A stretch of DNA of 11,248 nucleotides from Porphyrobacter sp. UBA7686 (GCA_002482865.1 DLGU01000051.1:1-11248); one strand, 5' to 3'. Counted from the first letter of the stretch, positions 1 to 7,112 are shown. The notes: generated by a model not told the origin, from the sequence alone. Translations and numbers: made by a program.

Positions 1-1338
1 ATCGACGAGCATGAATTCCTGCGGGCGACTTCGGGCACTTTCAAGCTCGGGATCGAATTCGTCGACTGGGGCAAAGAGGGCAGCCGCTATCTCCACACCT
101 TCGGCGATACGGGGATGAACCTCAGCAATGTCGCCTTCCATCACTATTGGCGGCGCAGCGTGAGCGGCGAGGCGGCGCCCGATCCCAAGGGGCTGTGGGA
201 CTATTCGCTGCACCAACAGGCGGCAGAACAAGCGCGCTTTGGCAAGCTCGACCGGGTCGGCAATACCGCGATGACCGGGCTCGCCTATGCCTATCATTTC
301 GACGCAAGCCGCTATGCCCTGTTCCTGCGCGCCTATAGCGAAAAGCGCGGGGTGACGCGGACAGAGGGGATCGTCGACGCCGTTGAACGCGACAGCGAGT
401 CCGGTGACCTCACCGCCATTACCCTCAAGAATGGCAAGCGCGTCGCAGGCGATTTCTTCATCGATTGCACCGGCTTCCGGTCGCTCCTGCTGGGGGAGAC
501 GCTCGGGGTGGGTTACGAGGATTGGTCGCGCTGGTTGCCGTGTGACCGCGCGCTGGCCGTGCCGAGCGAACGGCTACCGACGCTGGTGCCCTATACCCGC
601 GCCACGGCGAAGGACGCAGGCTGGCAGTGGCGCATACCCTTGCAGCACCGCACCGGCAACGGGCACGTCTATTCGAGCGGGTTCACCAGTGACGAGGCGG
701 CGGCTGATGTGCTGCTTGAAGGTCTCGACACCAAGGCGCTGGGCGATCCGCGCCCGATCCGCTTCACTACCGGGCGGCGCGAGACGTTCTGGGCGCATAA
801 TTGCGCGGCGATCGGACTGTCGAGCGGGTTTCTCGAACCGCTCGAATCGACCTCGATCCACCTGATCCAGTCGCACGTGAGCCGGTTGATCCAGCTCTTC
901 CCGCGGGCCGGCAATCCGGCGGCGATGCGGGACGAGTATAACCGCCGCTGCACCGCCGAGTTCGCGCAGATCCGCGATTTCCTGATCCTGCACTACCACC
1001 GGACGGACCGCGAGGATTCGGAGTTCTGGCGGTATTGCAAGCACATGGACGTGCCGGACAGTCTCACGCACAAGCTGGAGCTGTTCGCCGCATCGGGCCG
1101 TGTCGGGCGTGATCACGATGATCTGTTCCGCGATGCGAGCTGGGTACAGGTGATGCTGGGCCAGGGCATCATGCCCGCCGATTACGATCCGATGGCCGAT
1201 CAGATCGCGCCCGAGCAATTGACCGAATTCCTCGCCAATTTGCGCGTCTTGATCGCGCGCGGAATCGCCAGCTTGCCGACACACGAGGACTATTTGCGCC
1301 AGCACTGCCCCGCCGACGCAAGCCTGCTGGCCGCCTGA
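1..1338 (+). CDS. Flavin-dependent tryptophan halogenase family protein (5' partial)
   Basis: The frame is open from the window edge (first codon ATC at 1) to TGA at 1336-1338, giving 445 visible residues. By comparison with PrnA (recalled from memory) about 65 N-terminal residues, including the FAD GxGxxG motif, lie upstream. Family hallmarks in order (residues counted from base 1): TFKLGIEF with K15 at the place of the catalytic Lys (PrnA K79); FIDCTGF near 155-161; GWQWRIP at bases 619-639, the WxWxIP motif of tryptophan halogenases; and GFLEPLESTSI, where E282-S283 match PrnA E346-S347. The enzyme would use FADH2, O2 and halide to form hypohalous acid, which the Lys directs to an aromatic substrate, often indole or tryptophan. 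Relatives in Xanthomonas and Brevundimonas (BrvH type) halogenate free indole, so the substrate here is open. An ATG at 115 exists but would discard the catalytic Lys, so it is not the start. The gene converges on the cytochrome gene. Confidence 0.93.
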   Translation: MDEHEFLRATSGTFKLGIEFVDWGKEGSRYLHTFGDTGMNLSNVAFHHYWRRSVSGEAAPDPKGLWDYSLHQQAAEQARFGKLDRVGNTAMTGLAYAYHFDASRYALFLRAYSEKRGVTRTEGIVDAVERDSESGDLTAITLKNGKRVAGDFFIDCTGFRSLLLGETLGVGYEDWSRWLPCDRALAVPSERLPTLVPYTRATAKDAGWQWRIPLQHRTGNGHVYSSGFTSDEAAADVLLEGLDTKALGDPRPIRFTTGRRETFWAHNCAAIGLSSGFLEPLESTSIHLIQSHVSRLIQLFPRAGNPAAMRDEYNRRCTAEFAQIRDFLILHYHRTDREDSEFWRYCKHMDVPDSLTHKLELFAASGRVGRDHDDLFRDASWVQVMLGQGIMPADYDPMADQIAPEQLTEFLANLRVLIARGIASLPTHEDYLRQHCPADASLLAA

Positions 1339-1384
1339 GGCTTGCTCCGCAGCGGGGTCGCCTTGCCTCACCGAACCGCCCACG

Positions 1385-1415
1385 AAAAAGGGCGGCGCAG
1401 TTTCCCGCGCCGCCC
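1385..1415 (-). terminator. Intrinsic terminator of the cytochrome c gene
   Basis: A perfect 9-bp stem, GGGCGGCGC (1390-1398) with GCGCCGCCC (1407-1415), encloses an 8-nt loop. Read on the minus strand, the stem is followed at once by TTTTT (1385-1389 complement), the classic Rho-independent layout. It begins 26 nt past the cytochrome stop codon. On the plus strand the stem has no clear T-run after it, so it probably terminates the converging halogenase gene only weakly, if at all. Confidence 0.8.
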
Positions 1416-1441
1416 CATCATTCTCGCCCGGAGGCGATGAA

Positions 1442-1951
1442 TTACTTCGACTGGGCTTCCAGATAGGCGACCAGGTCAGCGCGCTTCTGCGCGTCCTTGA
1501 CGCCCGGGAAGGCCATCTTGGTGCCCGGGATGTAGGCCTTGGGATCTTCAAGGTACGCGAACAGCACGTCCGGCGTCCAAGTGATGCCGCTGTTCTTGTT
1601 GGCGTCCGAGTAGCTGAAGCCAGCGACCGAGCCCGACTTGCGGCCAACGATCTTGTGCAGCGACGGGCCGACGCGGTTCACACCTTCGTCGAACACGTGG
1701 CAGGTGCGGCAAGCCGCGAACACCTTTTCGCCGGCAGCGGCGTCAGTGGTGAAGCTGGCATATTCGACCTTGGCACCGTCAGCTGCAGCAGCAGCCGGAG
1801 TTTCGGTCGCCGCCGGGGTTTCGACGGCCATGGCATCTTCAGTAGCCGCCGGGGCCGGAGCATTGGCGTCGCCGCCAGCACCGCCACCGCAAGCCGAAAG
1901 GGTGACGAGGCTCGCCAGCGCGGCCGCGCCCATCAGGAAATTACGCTTCAT
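1442..1951 (-). CDS. Lipoprotein class I cytochrome c
   Basis: A 169-residue periplasmic electron carrier anchored by lipid. Residues 1-20 form a lipoprotein signal with lipobox LSA-C21. Residues 22-62 are a low-complexity Gly, then Ala/Pro/Thr/Glu-rich tether. Residues 63-169 are a class I cytochrome c fold: heme-binding CRTCH at 81-85 (His85 proximal ligand), the conserved GPSLHKIVGR segment near 95-104, and a GTKMAFPG loop whose Met146 is the expected distal ligand. A C-terminal helix follows (ADLVAYLE). The fold resembles cytochrome c2/c-550 and membrane-tethered CycM-type shuttles, which carry electrons from the bc1 complex to terminal oxidase. The start at 1951 is chosen because AGAGGA sits 9 nt upstream and the signal peptide begins there; an ATG at 1972 would add seven residues that spoil it. 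It is monocistronic, with an intrinsic terminator downstream and DUF1499 transcribed divergently. The exact redox partners are inferred. Confidence 0.95.
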   Translation of the reverse strand: MKRNFLMGAAALASLVTLSACGGGAGGDANAPAPAATEDAMAVETPAATETPAAAAADGAKVEYASFTTDAAAGEKVFAACRTCHVFDEGVNRVGPSLHKIVGRKSGSVAGFSYSDANKNSGITWTPDVLFAYLEDPKAYIPGTKMAFPGVKDAQKRADLVAYLEAQSK

Positions 1952-1966
1952 GGTTATCTGTCCTCT

Positions 1967-1979
1967 GAACAACTTGTTC
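1967..1979. promoter_or_regulatory. 13-bp dyad just upstream of the cytochrome c ribosome-binding site
   Basis: GAACAACTTGTTC is a perfect palindrome of two 6-bp arms around one central base. It lies 16-28 nt upstream of the cytochrome start codon and directly abuts its Shine-Dalgarno region. With a one-base centre it cannot be an RNA hairpin, so if real it would be a DNA-binding operator within the transcribed leader or near the transcription start. No regulator is identified and a chance palindrome is possible. Confidence 0.3.
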
Positions 1980-2079
1980 CTCCCGCATCCCAGCGGGCTT
2001 TAAACCAGATTTTCGGGCATGGAAAGCGGGACTTCACGTGTCGCCAAGGCCCTCTCCCCAGATACCGTAATTCAGCAAC

Positions 2080-2111
2080 GCACAGGCCCGCAAAGGGTTT
2101 CAGGCCTGTGC
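2080..2111. promoter_or_regulatory. Inverted repeat (potential leader hairpin) before the DUF1499 gene
   Basis: GCACAGGCC (2080-2088) and GGCCTGTGC (2103-2111) are perfect reverse complements separated by 14 nt, which themselves contain AAA-GGG-TTT. The repeat ends 13 nt before the first possible ATG of the DUF1499 gene (2125), so as RNA it would fold a stem just upstream of the ribosome-binding region. As DNA it could be an operator in the divergent region 1952-2124. There is no T-run, so it does not look like a terminator. A clear promoter is not recognisable in this interval. Confidence 0.4.
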
Positions 2112-2124
2112 CACAAAGATTGCC

Positions 2125-2967
2125 ATGCGCGCACCCGGCGTTATGACTGCGGGCATGACAAACCTGCCCAAGCACACCAAGCTCGTTCTCGCCCTGTTGG
2201 CGTTCATCCCGCTCTATTTCGCGATTGCCGCGCTGGGCACGAAGTTCGGGATATGGGGGTGGCAGTTCGGGTTGATGACGCTGACCTTCTTCGGCGGCAT
2301 GATCGTGCTGGGGGTGACCGCGCTGGTCGCGCTGGTTTCGCTGATCCTGTCCGCCCGCGCCAAACCGCGCCGCAACGGCCCGCTGGCCGCAGCGATTCTC
2401 GGCCTGCTGGCGCCGGGCGCCGCGCTGGTGATGTTCTTGAGCGCTGGCGGCAAGGCCGAACAGAACCCGATCCACGACATCGCCACCGATACCGGCAACC
2501 CGCCGCTGTTTTCCGCCGCAACGCTGGATGCGCGCGCTGAGGCGGGGGCCAATCCGCTGAGCGATTACCAGATCCCGCTGGGCCAGCTGGAACTTTACAA
2601 GGAACGGGTATCGCCTGAGCTGGCGGTTAAATCCCACGCGCAGATTATCACCGATCGCAAGGATCGTCCCGCCCCGCTGCCCCTTGGCGGCGCGAGCAAG
2701 CAGGAAGGCCTCGCCGCCGTTGCCGCCGCCATGGCAGCGATGGGCCTCACCGACATCCGCACCGATAGCGAAATCGGCATCGTCGAAGGCGTCGCAAGCA
2801 GCTTCTGGTTCGGCTTCAAGGATGATGTCGTCGCCCGCGTGGGTGACAGCCAGATCGACTTCCGCTCGGTCAGCCGCGTGGGAATCAGCGATCTCGGCGC
2901 CAACACTGCGCGGATCATCAAATTGCGCGCACAGACCGAAGCGTTGCTAGGCGCGGCCAGTCGCTAA
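2125..2967 (+). CDS. DUF1499 domain membrane protein
   Basis: A 280-residue protein of unknown function. Counted from the ATG at 2125, three hydrophobic segments come first (about 19-38, 47-76 and 86-106), so the N-terminal third is membrane-embedded. A linker carries NPIHDIATDTGNPPLF (114-129), a stretch I recognise as typical of DUF1499 proteins. The C-terminal DUF1499 domain (about 150-275) has the diagnostic run WFGFKDDVVARV (228-239), DFRSVSR (245-251) and VGISDLGAN followed by TARI (252-264). ATGs at 2125, 2143 and 2155 are all in frame. None has a strong Shine-Dalgarno, and 2155 gives the most natural N-terminus directly before the first membrane segment, so the start is uncertain by 10 residues. 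The gene is divergent from the cytochrome, and its TAA overlaps the TAG of the converging CDP-alcohol phosphatidyltransferase by 4 bp. The role of DUF1499 is not established; I assign none. Confidence 0.87.
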   Translation: MRAPGVMTAGMTNLPKHTKLVLALLAFIPLYFAIAALGTKFGIWGWQFGLMTLTFFGGMIVLGVTALVALVSLILSARAKPRRNGPLAAAILGLLAPGAALVMFLSAGGKAEQNPIHDIATDTGNPPLFSAATLDARAEAGANPLSDYQIPLGQLELYKERVSPELAVKSHAQIITDRKDRPAPLPLGGASKQEGLAAVAAAMAAMGLTDIRTDSEIGIVEGVASSFWFGFKDDVVARVGDSQIDFRSVSRVGISDLGANTARIIKLRAQTEALLGAASR

Positions 2968-3569
2968 TCGCGAAACGTGCTGACCGCCATCGCGCTGCGC
3001 TGGATCACGGTCAGGACGCATAGGCCTGCATAGGCATAGGCCAGCGCGCCGAACCACGCGGGTATGGCGCACATGGCGATGAAGATGATGATCGTCTCGG
3101 CCCCTTCGGCGAGCCCTGTGGAATAGAAGAAGCTCTTCTTCCCATGCGCCTCGGTGGTCGCCCCGCGCTTACCCGCGATCACGGCGAAGGCGAGAAAGCT
3201 CACCCCTGTCAGCACAAAACTTGCCACCAGCACCAGCGCCGGCAGGGTATTGGCGGGGCTGAGAATTCCGAAGCCTACGGGGATGCTGACATAGAAGGCA
3301 AAGTCGGCGACGATGTCGAAATAGCCGCCGAGGTCTGAAGGCCCTCGCACCCGCGCCACCGCCCCGTCGAGCCCATCGGCGATGCGGTTGGCGATGATGA
3401 GCGCGAGGCCCCAGCCGACATGGCCCAGCGCGATGACCCCGGCTCCGGCAAGGCCGAGCGCGAGGCCGGTGAAGGTCAGCGCGTTGGCGGTCACCCCTGC
3501 GCCTGCCAGCACGCGACCGATGGCGTTGAGCGGCGGATCGATCAGGGGGCGAATTTTGGCGTCTAGCAC
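2964..3569 (-). CDS. CDP-alcohol phosphatidyltransferase family protein
   Basis: A 201-residue integral membrane enzyme. The family signature is complete: D65-x2-D68-G69-x2-A72-R73-x7-G81-x3-D85-x3-D89. The four Asp normally bind the metals and the CDP moiety. The second spacer is seven residues where PgsA-like proteins have eight, which points away from PgsA proper. Hydrophobic segments lie at about 28-48, 51-64, 84-104, 110-132, 153-172 and 173-190, fitting the six-helix fold. Members transfer a phosphoalcohol from CDP-linked lipid to an acceptor alcohol in phospholipid synthesis; the acceptor here (glycerol-3-phosphate, inositol phosphate, serine or other) cannot be read from the sequence. 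The start is GTG at 3569. It gives MLDAKIRPLIDPPL, an N-terminus I consider normal for this subfamily, with a G-rich stretch ending 8 nt upstream that partly comes from the neighbouring palindrome. It may be the last gene of the minus-strand operon. Confidence 0.93.
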   Translation of the reverse strand: MLDAKIRPLIDPPLNAIGRVLAGAGVTANALTFTGLALGLAGAGVIALGHVGWGLALIIANRIADGLDGAVARVRGPSDLGGYFDIVADFAFYVSIPVGFGILSPANTLPALVLVASFVLTGVSFLAFAVIAGKRGATTEAHGKKSFFYSTGLAEGAETIIIFIAMCAIPAWFGALAYAYAGLCVLTVIQRSAMAVSTFRD

Positions 3570-3578
3570 CTTCTCAAT

Positions 3579-3675
3579 CCCCCCGTCCCGGGCTTGACCC
3601 GGGACCTAGCTTCCTGTTGCGACAGGCGGAGGGCGGATGAACAGCGGGGCCCCGGGTCAAGCCCGGGGTGGGGGT
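3579..3675. repeat. REP-like intergenic palindromic element
   Basis: Two 17-bp arms, CCCGGGCTTGACCCGGG (3587-3603) and CCCGGGTCAAGCCCGGG (3651-3667), are exact reverse complements. Outer C-run and G-run flanks (3579-3584 and 3670-3674) extend the symmetry imperfectly. Each arm can also fold alone, because CCCGGG occurs at both ends of a 5-nt loop. The core contains a small stem, CCTGT (3613-3617) with ACAGG (3622-3626). It fills most of the 123-bp gap between the CNT stop codon and the phosphatidyltransferase start. The layout matches REP/BIME or miniature palindromic elements of sphingomonads. No transposase or clear target-site duplication is visible. As RNA it would be a strong structure between the two genes and could attenuate transcription or protect the upstream message end. 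Confidence 0.85.
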
Positions 3676-3692
3676 GAAGGGATCGCCCCCCC

Positions 3693-4964
3693 TCACCATG
3701 TCACCAGCCCGATCCACGCCCCCGTCATCGCGCTGGCGAGGTTGCCGGAAATCCAGCTCTTCATCCCCAGCCCAGCAGCCTCCGCACGGCGTTCCGGGCA
3801 AAGGGTGCCAATGGTCGAGACCAGCAGGCCGACGCTGGCGAGGTTCGCTACGCCGCACAAGGCGTAGGTGACGATCAACAGGCTCCTCGGTCCCAGCGTC
3901 CCATCCGGCAGCGCGGCGAGTTCGAGATAGGCGACATATTCGTTGAGCACCGCCTTGGTCCCCATCAATCCCCCCGCCGCCTGCGCCTCGCTCCACGGCA
4001 CGCCCAGCAGCCACATGAAGGGCGCCAGCACCCAGCCGAGCAGCCGCTTGAGGCTGAGCGGGTCACCGTCCACCAGCGGCAGCAGCGCCAGCGCCATATC
4101 CACCAGCGCGACCAGCGCAAACACCGTGATGATCACCGCGATGACGGCGAGGAACAGCTGCATCCCATCCATCGTGCCTTTGACGATGGCGTCGATGCTC
4201 GACTCGTAACGCAGGCCGGGGTCTTCCTTTTCCACCTCGGTCGCAACATCGTCAGGCGTGCCCGGCACCATCAGCCGCGCGATCAGCAGCGCTGCGGGGA
4301 GCGAGATCAGCGAGGCGGAGATCATGTGGCCGACCGCGTCCGGCACGGTGTCGCGCAAGGTGGTGGCATAAAGGATCAGGATCGCGCCGCTGATGGTCGC
4401 CATGGTCAGGGTCATGATCTGGAACAGCTCGGTCCGGCTGATCCGCGCGAAATAGGCGCGGGTGACCAGCGGCGCCTCGACCACGCCGAGGAACACGCTC
4501 GCCCCGCCCGACAGGCCCACGACACCTGAGACGCCAAGCGAGCGGCGCAGCAGGAAGCTGAGGCCGTTCACCATCCAGCGCAGCCCCCCCCAATGCCACA
4601 GCAGCGCGGCCAGCGCGGAGAAGACAATCACAAGCGGCAGGATCTGGAAGGCGATCACCAGCGGCGGCTGCGCTCCGTCTTTCAGCGCGAAGGGCAGCTC
4701 GGCCCCGCCAAGATAGCCGAACATATAGGACGAGCCTTTGAGCGTCGCGACTTCGACCGCGCTCACCGCATTATTGACGAGGCCGACCGCCGCCCAAACC
4801 GCAGGCACCCGCACGATCAGCACCGCGAGAAGCCCCTGAAGCGCCAGCGCGCCCACGATCCAGCGCCAGCCGGGATGGGCCTTGCGGTTCTCGCTAATGG
4901 CCCACGCGATCCCGACCAGCACCGCAATGCCGATGATCCCACGCAATTGGTCGAACAACTCCAC
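3693..4964 (-). CDS. CNT-family nucleoside transporter
   Basis: A 423-residue inner-membrane concentrative nucleoside:cation symporter (NupC/CNT family), normal length for bacterial members. An N-terminal helix pair (about 9-22 and 34-60) precedes the family core. Three binding-site motifs are recognisable by comparison with vcCNT (from memory): GASVFLGVVEAP (154-165) with E163 kept; GTKAVLNEYVAY (335-346) with N341-E342 kept; and YALCGVANLASVG (367-379) with N374 and S377 kept. The conserved Gln-Thr before the first Glu, which contacts the nucleobase in vcCNT, is Val161-Val162 here, so substrate preference may differ. The start is GTG at 4964. The frame cannot extend further because the stop of the preceding gene (4971-4973) lies in the same frame two codons upstream. 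The 6-nt gap and absence of a good Shine-Dalgarno suggest translational coupling to the flavoprotein gene. Confidence 0.95.
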   Translation of the reverse strand: MELFDQLRGIIGIAVLVGIAWAISENRKAHPGWRWIVGALALQGLLAVLIVRVPAVWAAVGLVNNAVSAVEVATLKGSSYMFGYLGGAELPFALKDGAQPPLVIAFQILPLVIVFSALAALLWHWGGLRWMVNGLSFLLRRSLGVSGVVGLSGGASVFLGVVEAPLVTRAYFARISRTELFQIMTLTMATISGAILILYATTLRDTVPDAVGHMISASLISLPAALLIARLMVPGTPDDVATEVEKEDPGLRYESSIDAIVKGTMDGMQLFLAVIAVIITVFALVALVDMALALLPLVDGDPLSLKRLLGWVLAPFMWLLGVPWSEAQAAGGLMGTKAVLNEYVAYLELAALPDGTLGPRSLLIVTYALCGVANLASVGLLVSTIGTLCPERRAEAAGLGMKSWISGNLASAMTGAWIGLVTW

Positions 4965-4970
4965 GCCGCG

Positions 4971-7112
4971 TTAGCCCCGCATCCAGGTGTGATAGCGCTC
5001 GACCCATTTGAGCAGGCCTTCTGGCTTGTGCGCCTTCTTCCAGTTGCCAGCAGCAAACTTGTTGGCTTCGACCATCGTGGGATAGGCGTGGATGGTGCCG
5101 AGGATCTTGTTGAGCCCGATCCCGTGCTTCATCGCCAGCACATATTCCGCCAGCAATTCGCCCGCATGGGCGCCGACGATGGTCGCGCCCAGCACCGTGT
5201 CCTTGCCGCCCGCCGGGGTCAGCACTTTGACGAAACCCTTGGTCTCGCTCTCCGCAATCGCGCGGTCGAGATCGTCGAGGTCGTAGCGGGTGACTTCGAC
5301 CGCAATGCCCTGCTCGGCTGCCTCGCGTTCGTTGAGGCCGACGCGGGCGAATTCGGGGTCGAGGAAGGTGACGGCCGGGATCACGCGGTAATCCGCCTTG
5401 AATTTGCGGAACGTGCCGAACAGCGCGTTGACGCTGGCGTACCACGCCTGATGGCTGGCGGTGTGGGTGAACTGGTAGGGACCGGCCACGTCGCCAGCCG
5501 CGAAGATATTGGGGAATTTGGTCGCGAGAAATTCGTCGGTGACTACAGTCTTTGCGGTATCGACGCCGATGTCCTCCAGCCCGAACCCGGTGAGCCGCGC
5601 CTTGCGCCCGACCGCGACCAGCAGCACGTCAAACGGCACGCGCACCTCCTGCCCGCCTTGCTCCGCGATCAGCGTGCGGTCTTCTATCCGCACCGCCTTG
5701 TGGCCCGTCAACACGCGCACGCCGTCCGCCTCCAGCACGCTGCGCGCAAGGTCGGAGACATCCGCATCCTCGCGCCCCAGCAATGCGTCGGCCATTTCGA
5801 CCTGCGTCACCTTGGAACCCAATCGCGCCAGCGCTTGCGCCAGCTCGCACCCGATCGGCCCGCCGCCCAGCACCGCGACGCGCGCGGGGGCTGTGTCCAT
5901 CTGAGCAAAGGCGTCCCACATCGTCTCGCTGGTGAGGTAGCCACTATCCGCCATGCCGGGGATCGGTGGTACCACCGGCTCCGCACCGCTGGCGATCACG
6001 ATACTGCGGGTGGTGAGGCGCTGTGTCCCACCATCATTGCGCGCGATCTCGACCGTCCAGGGGTCGATGATTGTCGCATAGCCCTTCACCACATCGACCC
6101 CGAGACCCTCGTAGCGTTCGACCGAATCATGCGGTTCGATCGCCTTCACTGCGCCCAGCACGCGGGCGATCACCGCGCGGAAGGGCACTTCGGGTTCGGT
6201 CGGGGTGAGGCCGTACTTGTCCGCCCCGCGCATCATCGCGGCGACCTTGGCGCTCTTGATCAGCGCCTTGGACGGCACGCAGCCGGTGTTGAGACAATCG
6301 CCGCCCATTTCGTTCGCCTCGACCAGCGTTACCTTGGCCTTCACCGTTGCCGCAATGAGCGCCGAGACGAGGCCCGCCGAGCCTGCGCCGATCACCACCA
6401 GATTACGGTCGAATGTCTTGGGGCGTTTGAACCCGGCATAGACTTTGCGGCGCTTGATGACACCGATCACCAGCTTTGCCAGCCACGGCGCAACGCCCAG
6501 CAGCACGAAGCTGCCCAGCACGCCGGGCGAGGCGATCCCCGACAGGCTCTCGATCCGCGCCAGCTGCGTGCCTGCATTCACATAAACCACAGTGCCCAGC
6601 AGCATCCCGATCTGGCTCACCCAGATATAAGTCAGAGTGCGGATGCGGGTGAGGCCCATCACCAGATTGACCACGAAGAAGGGGAAGGCCGGGATCATGC
6701 GCAAGCTGAAGAGGTAGAACGCCCCGTCGCGCTCCATCCCGGCGTTGATCGCCTTCAGCCGCTCACCGAACCGCGCCTCGATAGTGTCGCGCAGCACATA
6801 GCGTGACGAGAGGAACGCTAGCGTGGCTCCGAGCGTGGAGGCGAAGGATACAAGGATCGTCCCCGTCACCACCCCGAACAGCGCGCCGGCTGCCAGCGTC
6901 ATGATCGCCGCACCGGGCAGCGATGCCGCCGTCACCGCGACATAGGCGGCGAAGAACCCGGCGATAACCATCACCGGGTTGTCAGCATAGAAGGCCTCCC
7001 ACTGGGTGACCAGCTGCTTGATCCCCTCAAGCGTCAGAAATTGCCCGAGATCGAAGACAAAATAAGCCGCGATGACGGCGGCCAGCACGGCGAGGATGGC
7101 AAGCTTTTTCAC
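4971..7112 (-). CDS. TVP38/VTT membrane domain fused to a pyridine nucleotide-disulfide oxidoreductase
   Basis: A 713-residue two-part protein. Residues 1-225 form a TVP38/TMEM64 (VTT, SNARE-associated/DedA-like) membrane domain: a leading helix (4-20), GALFGVVTG (76-84), and LRMIPAFPFFVVNLVMG (137-153), the usual R-x2-P-x-P-x3-N box. Residues 235-705 are a dihydrolipoamide/mercuric-reductase-type flavoprotein: FAD-binding GAGSAG (242-247), redox-active GGDCLNTGC with C273 and C278, NAD-binding GGGPIG (416-421) with E439 at the end of the next strand suggesting NADH, FAD-binding FAAGD (537-541), and a dimerisation domain. The usual HPTxxE active-site pair reads Y677-PTMV-E682, so the catalytic His is Tyr. 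There is no N-terminal HMA domain and no C-terminal Cys pair, so this is not a genuine mercuric reductase. The electron acceptor is unknown. GTG at 7112 is chosen because GGAG lies 5 nt upstream; GTG at 7130 would add six residues. It lies in an operon, 41 nt after the other FAD gene. Confidence 0.93.
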   Translation of the reverse strand: MKKLAILAVLAAVIAAYFVFDLGQFLTLEGIKQLVTQWEAFYADNPVMVIAGFFAAYVAVTAASLPGAAIMTLAAGALFGVVTGTILVSFASTLGATLAFLSSRYVLRDTIEARFGERLKAINAGMERDGAFYLFSLRMIPAFPFFVVNLVMGLTRIRTLTYIWVSQIGMLLGTVVYVNAGTQLARIESLSGIASPGVLGSFVLLGVAPWLAKLVIGVIKRRKVYAGFKRPKTFDRNLVVIGAGSAGLVSALIAATVKAKVTLVEANEMGGDCLNTGCVPSKALIKSAKVAAMMRGADKYGLTPTEPEVPFRAVIARVLGAVKAIEPHDSVERYEGLGVDVVKGYATIIDPWTVEIARNDGGTQRLTTRSIVIASGAEPVVPPIPGMADSGYLTSETMWDAFAQMDTAPARVAVLGGGPIGCELAQALARLGSKVTQVEMADALLGREDADVSDLARSVLEADGVRVLTGHKAVRIEDRTLIAEQGGQEVRVPFDVLLVAVGRKARLTGFGLEDIGVDTAKTVVTDEFLATKFPNIFAAGDVAGPYQFTHTASHQAWYASVNALFGTFRKFKADYRVIPAVTFLDPEFARVGLNEREAAEQGIAVEVTRYDLDDLDRAIAESETKGFVKVLTPAGGKDTVLGATIVGAHAGELLAEYVLAMKHGIGLNKILGTIHAYPTMVEANKFAAGNWKKAHKPEGLLKWVERYHTWMRG

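Noticed and set aside
574..1647. A 357-codon minus-strand open frame across the halogenase, terminator and cytochrome 3' end
   Set aside because: It runs antisense to conserved halogenase motifs and out of frame with the cytochrome, and shows no domain. It is a high-GC shadow.
1967..1979. LexA/SOS box upstream of the cytochrome gene
   Set aside because: The site is GAAC-N5-GTTC. The Gram-positive type needs N4 and the alphaproteobacterial type is a direct repeat with N7, so the spacing and orientation do not fit.
2964..3569. Calling the CDP-alcohol phosphatidyltransferase pgsA
   Set aside because: The family signature is complete but the inner spacer is seven and not eight residues, and nothing in the sequence identifies the acceptor alcohol, so a specific gene name is not justified.
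4593..6806. A 737-codon plus-strand open frame antisense to the CNT and TVP38-flavoprotein genes
   Set aside because: It mirrors strongly supported genes in GC-rich DNA. Its product is full of His, Arg, Asp and Gln with no recognisable motif or domain, typical of antisense shadows.
4971..7112. Genuine mercuric reductase (merA) and a mercury-resistance locus
   Set aside because: There is no HMA domain, no C-terminal vicinal cysteines and no merR/merT/merP neighbours; only the general flavoprotein fold is shared.
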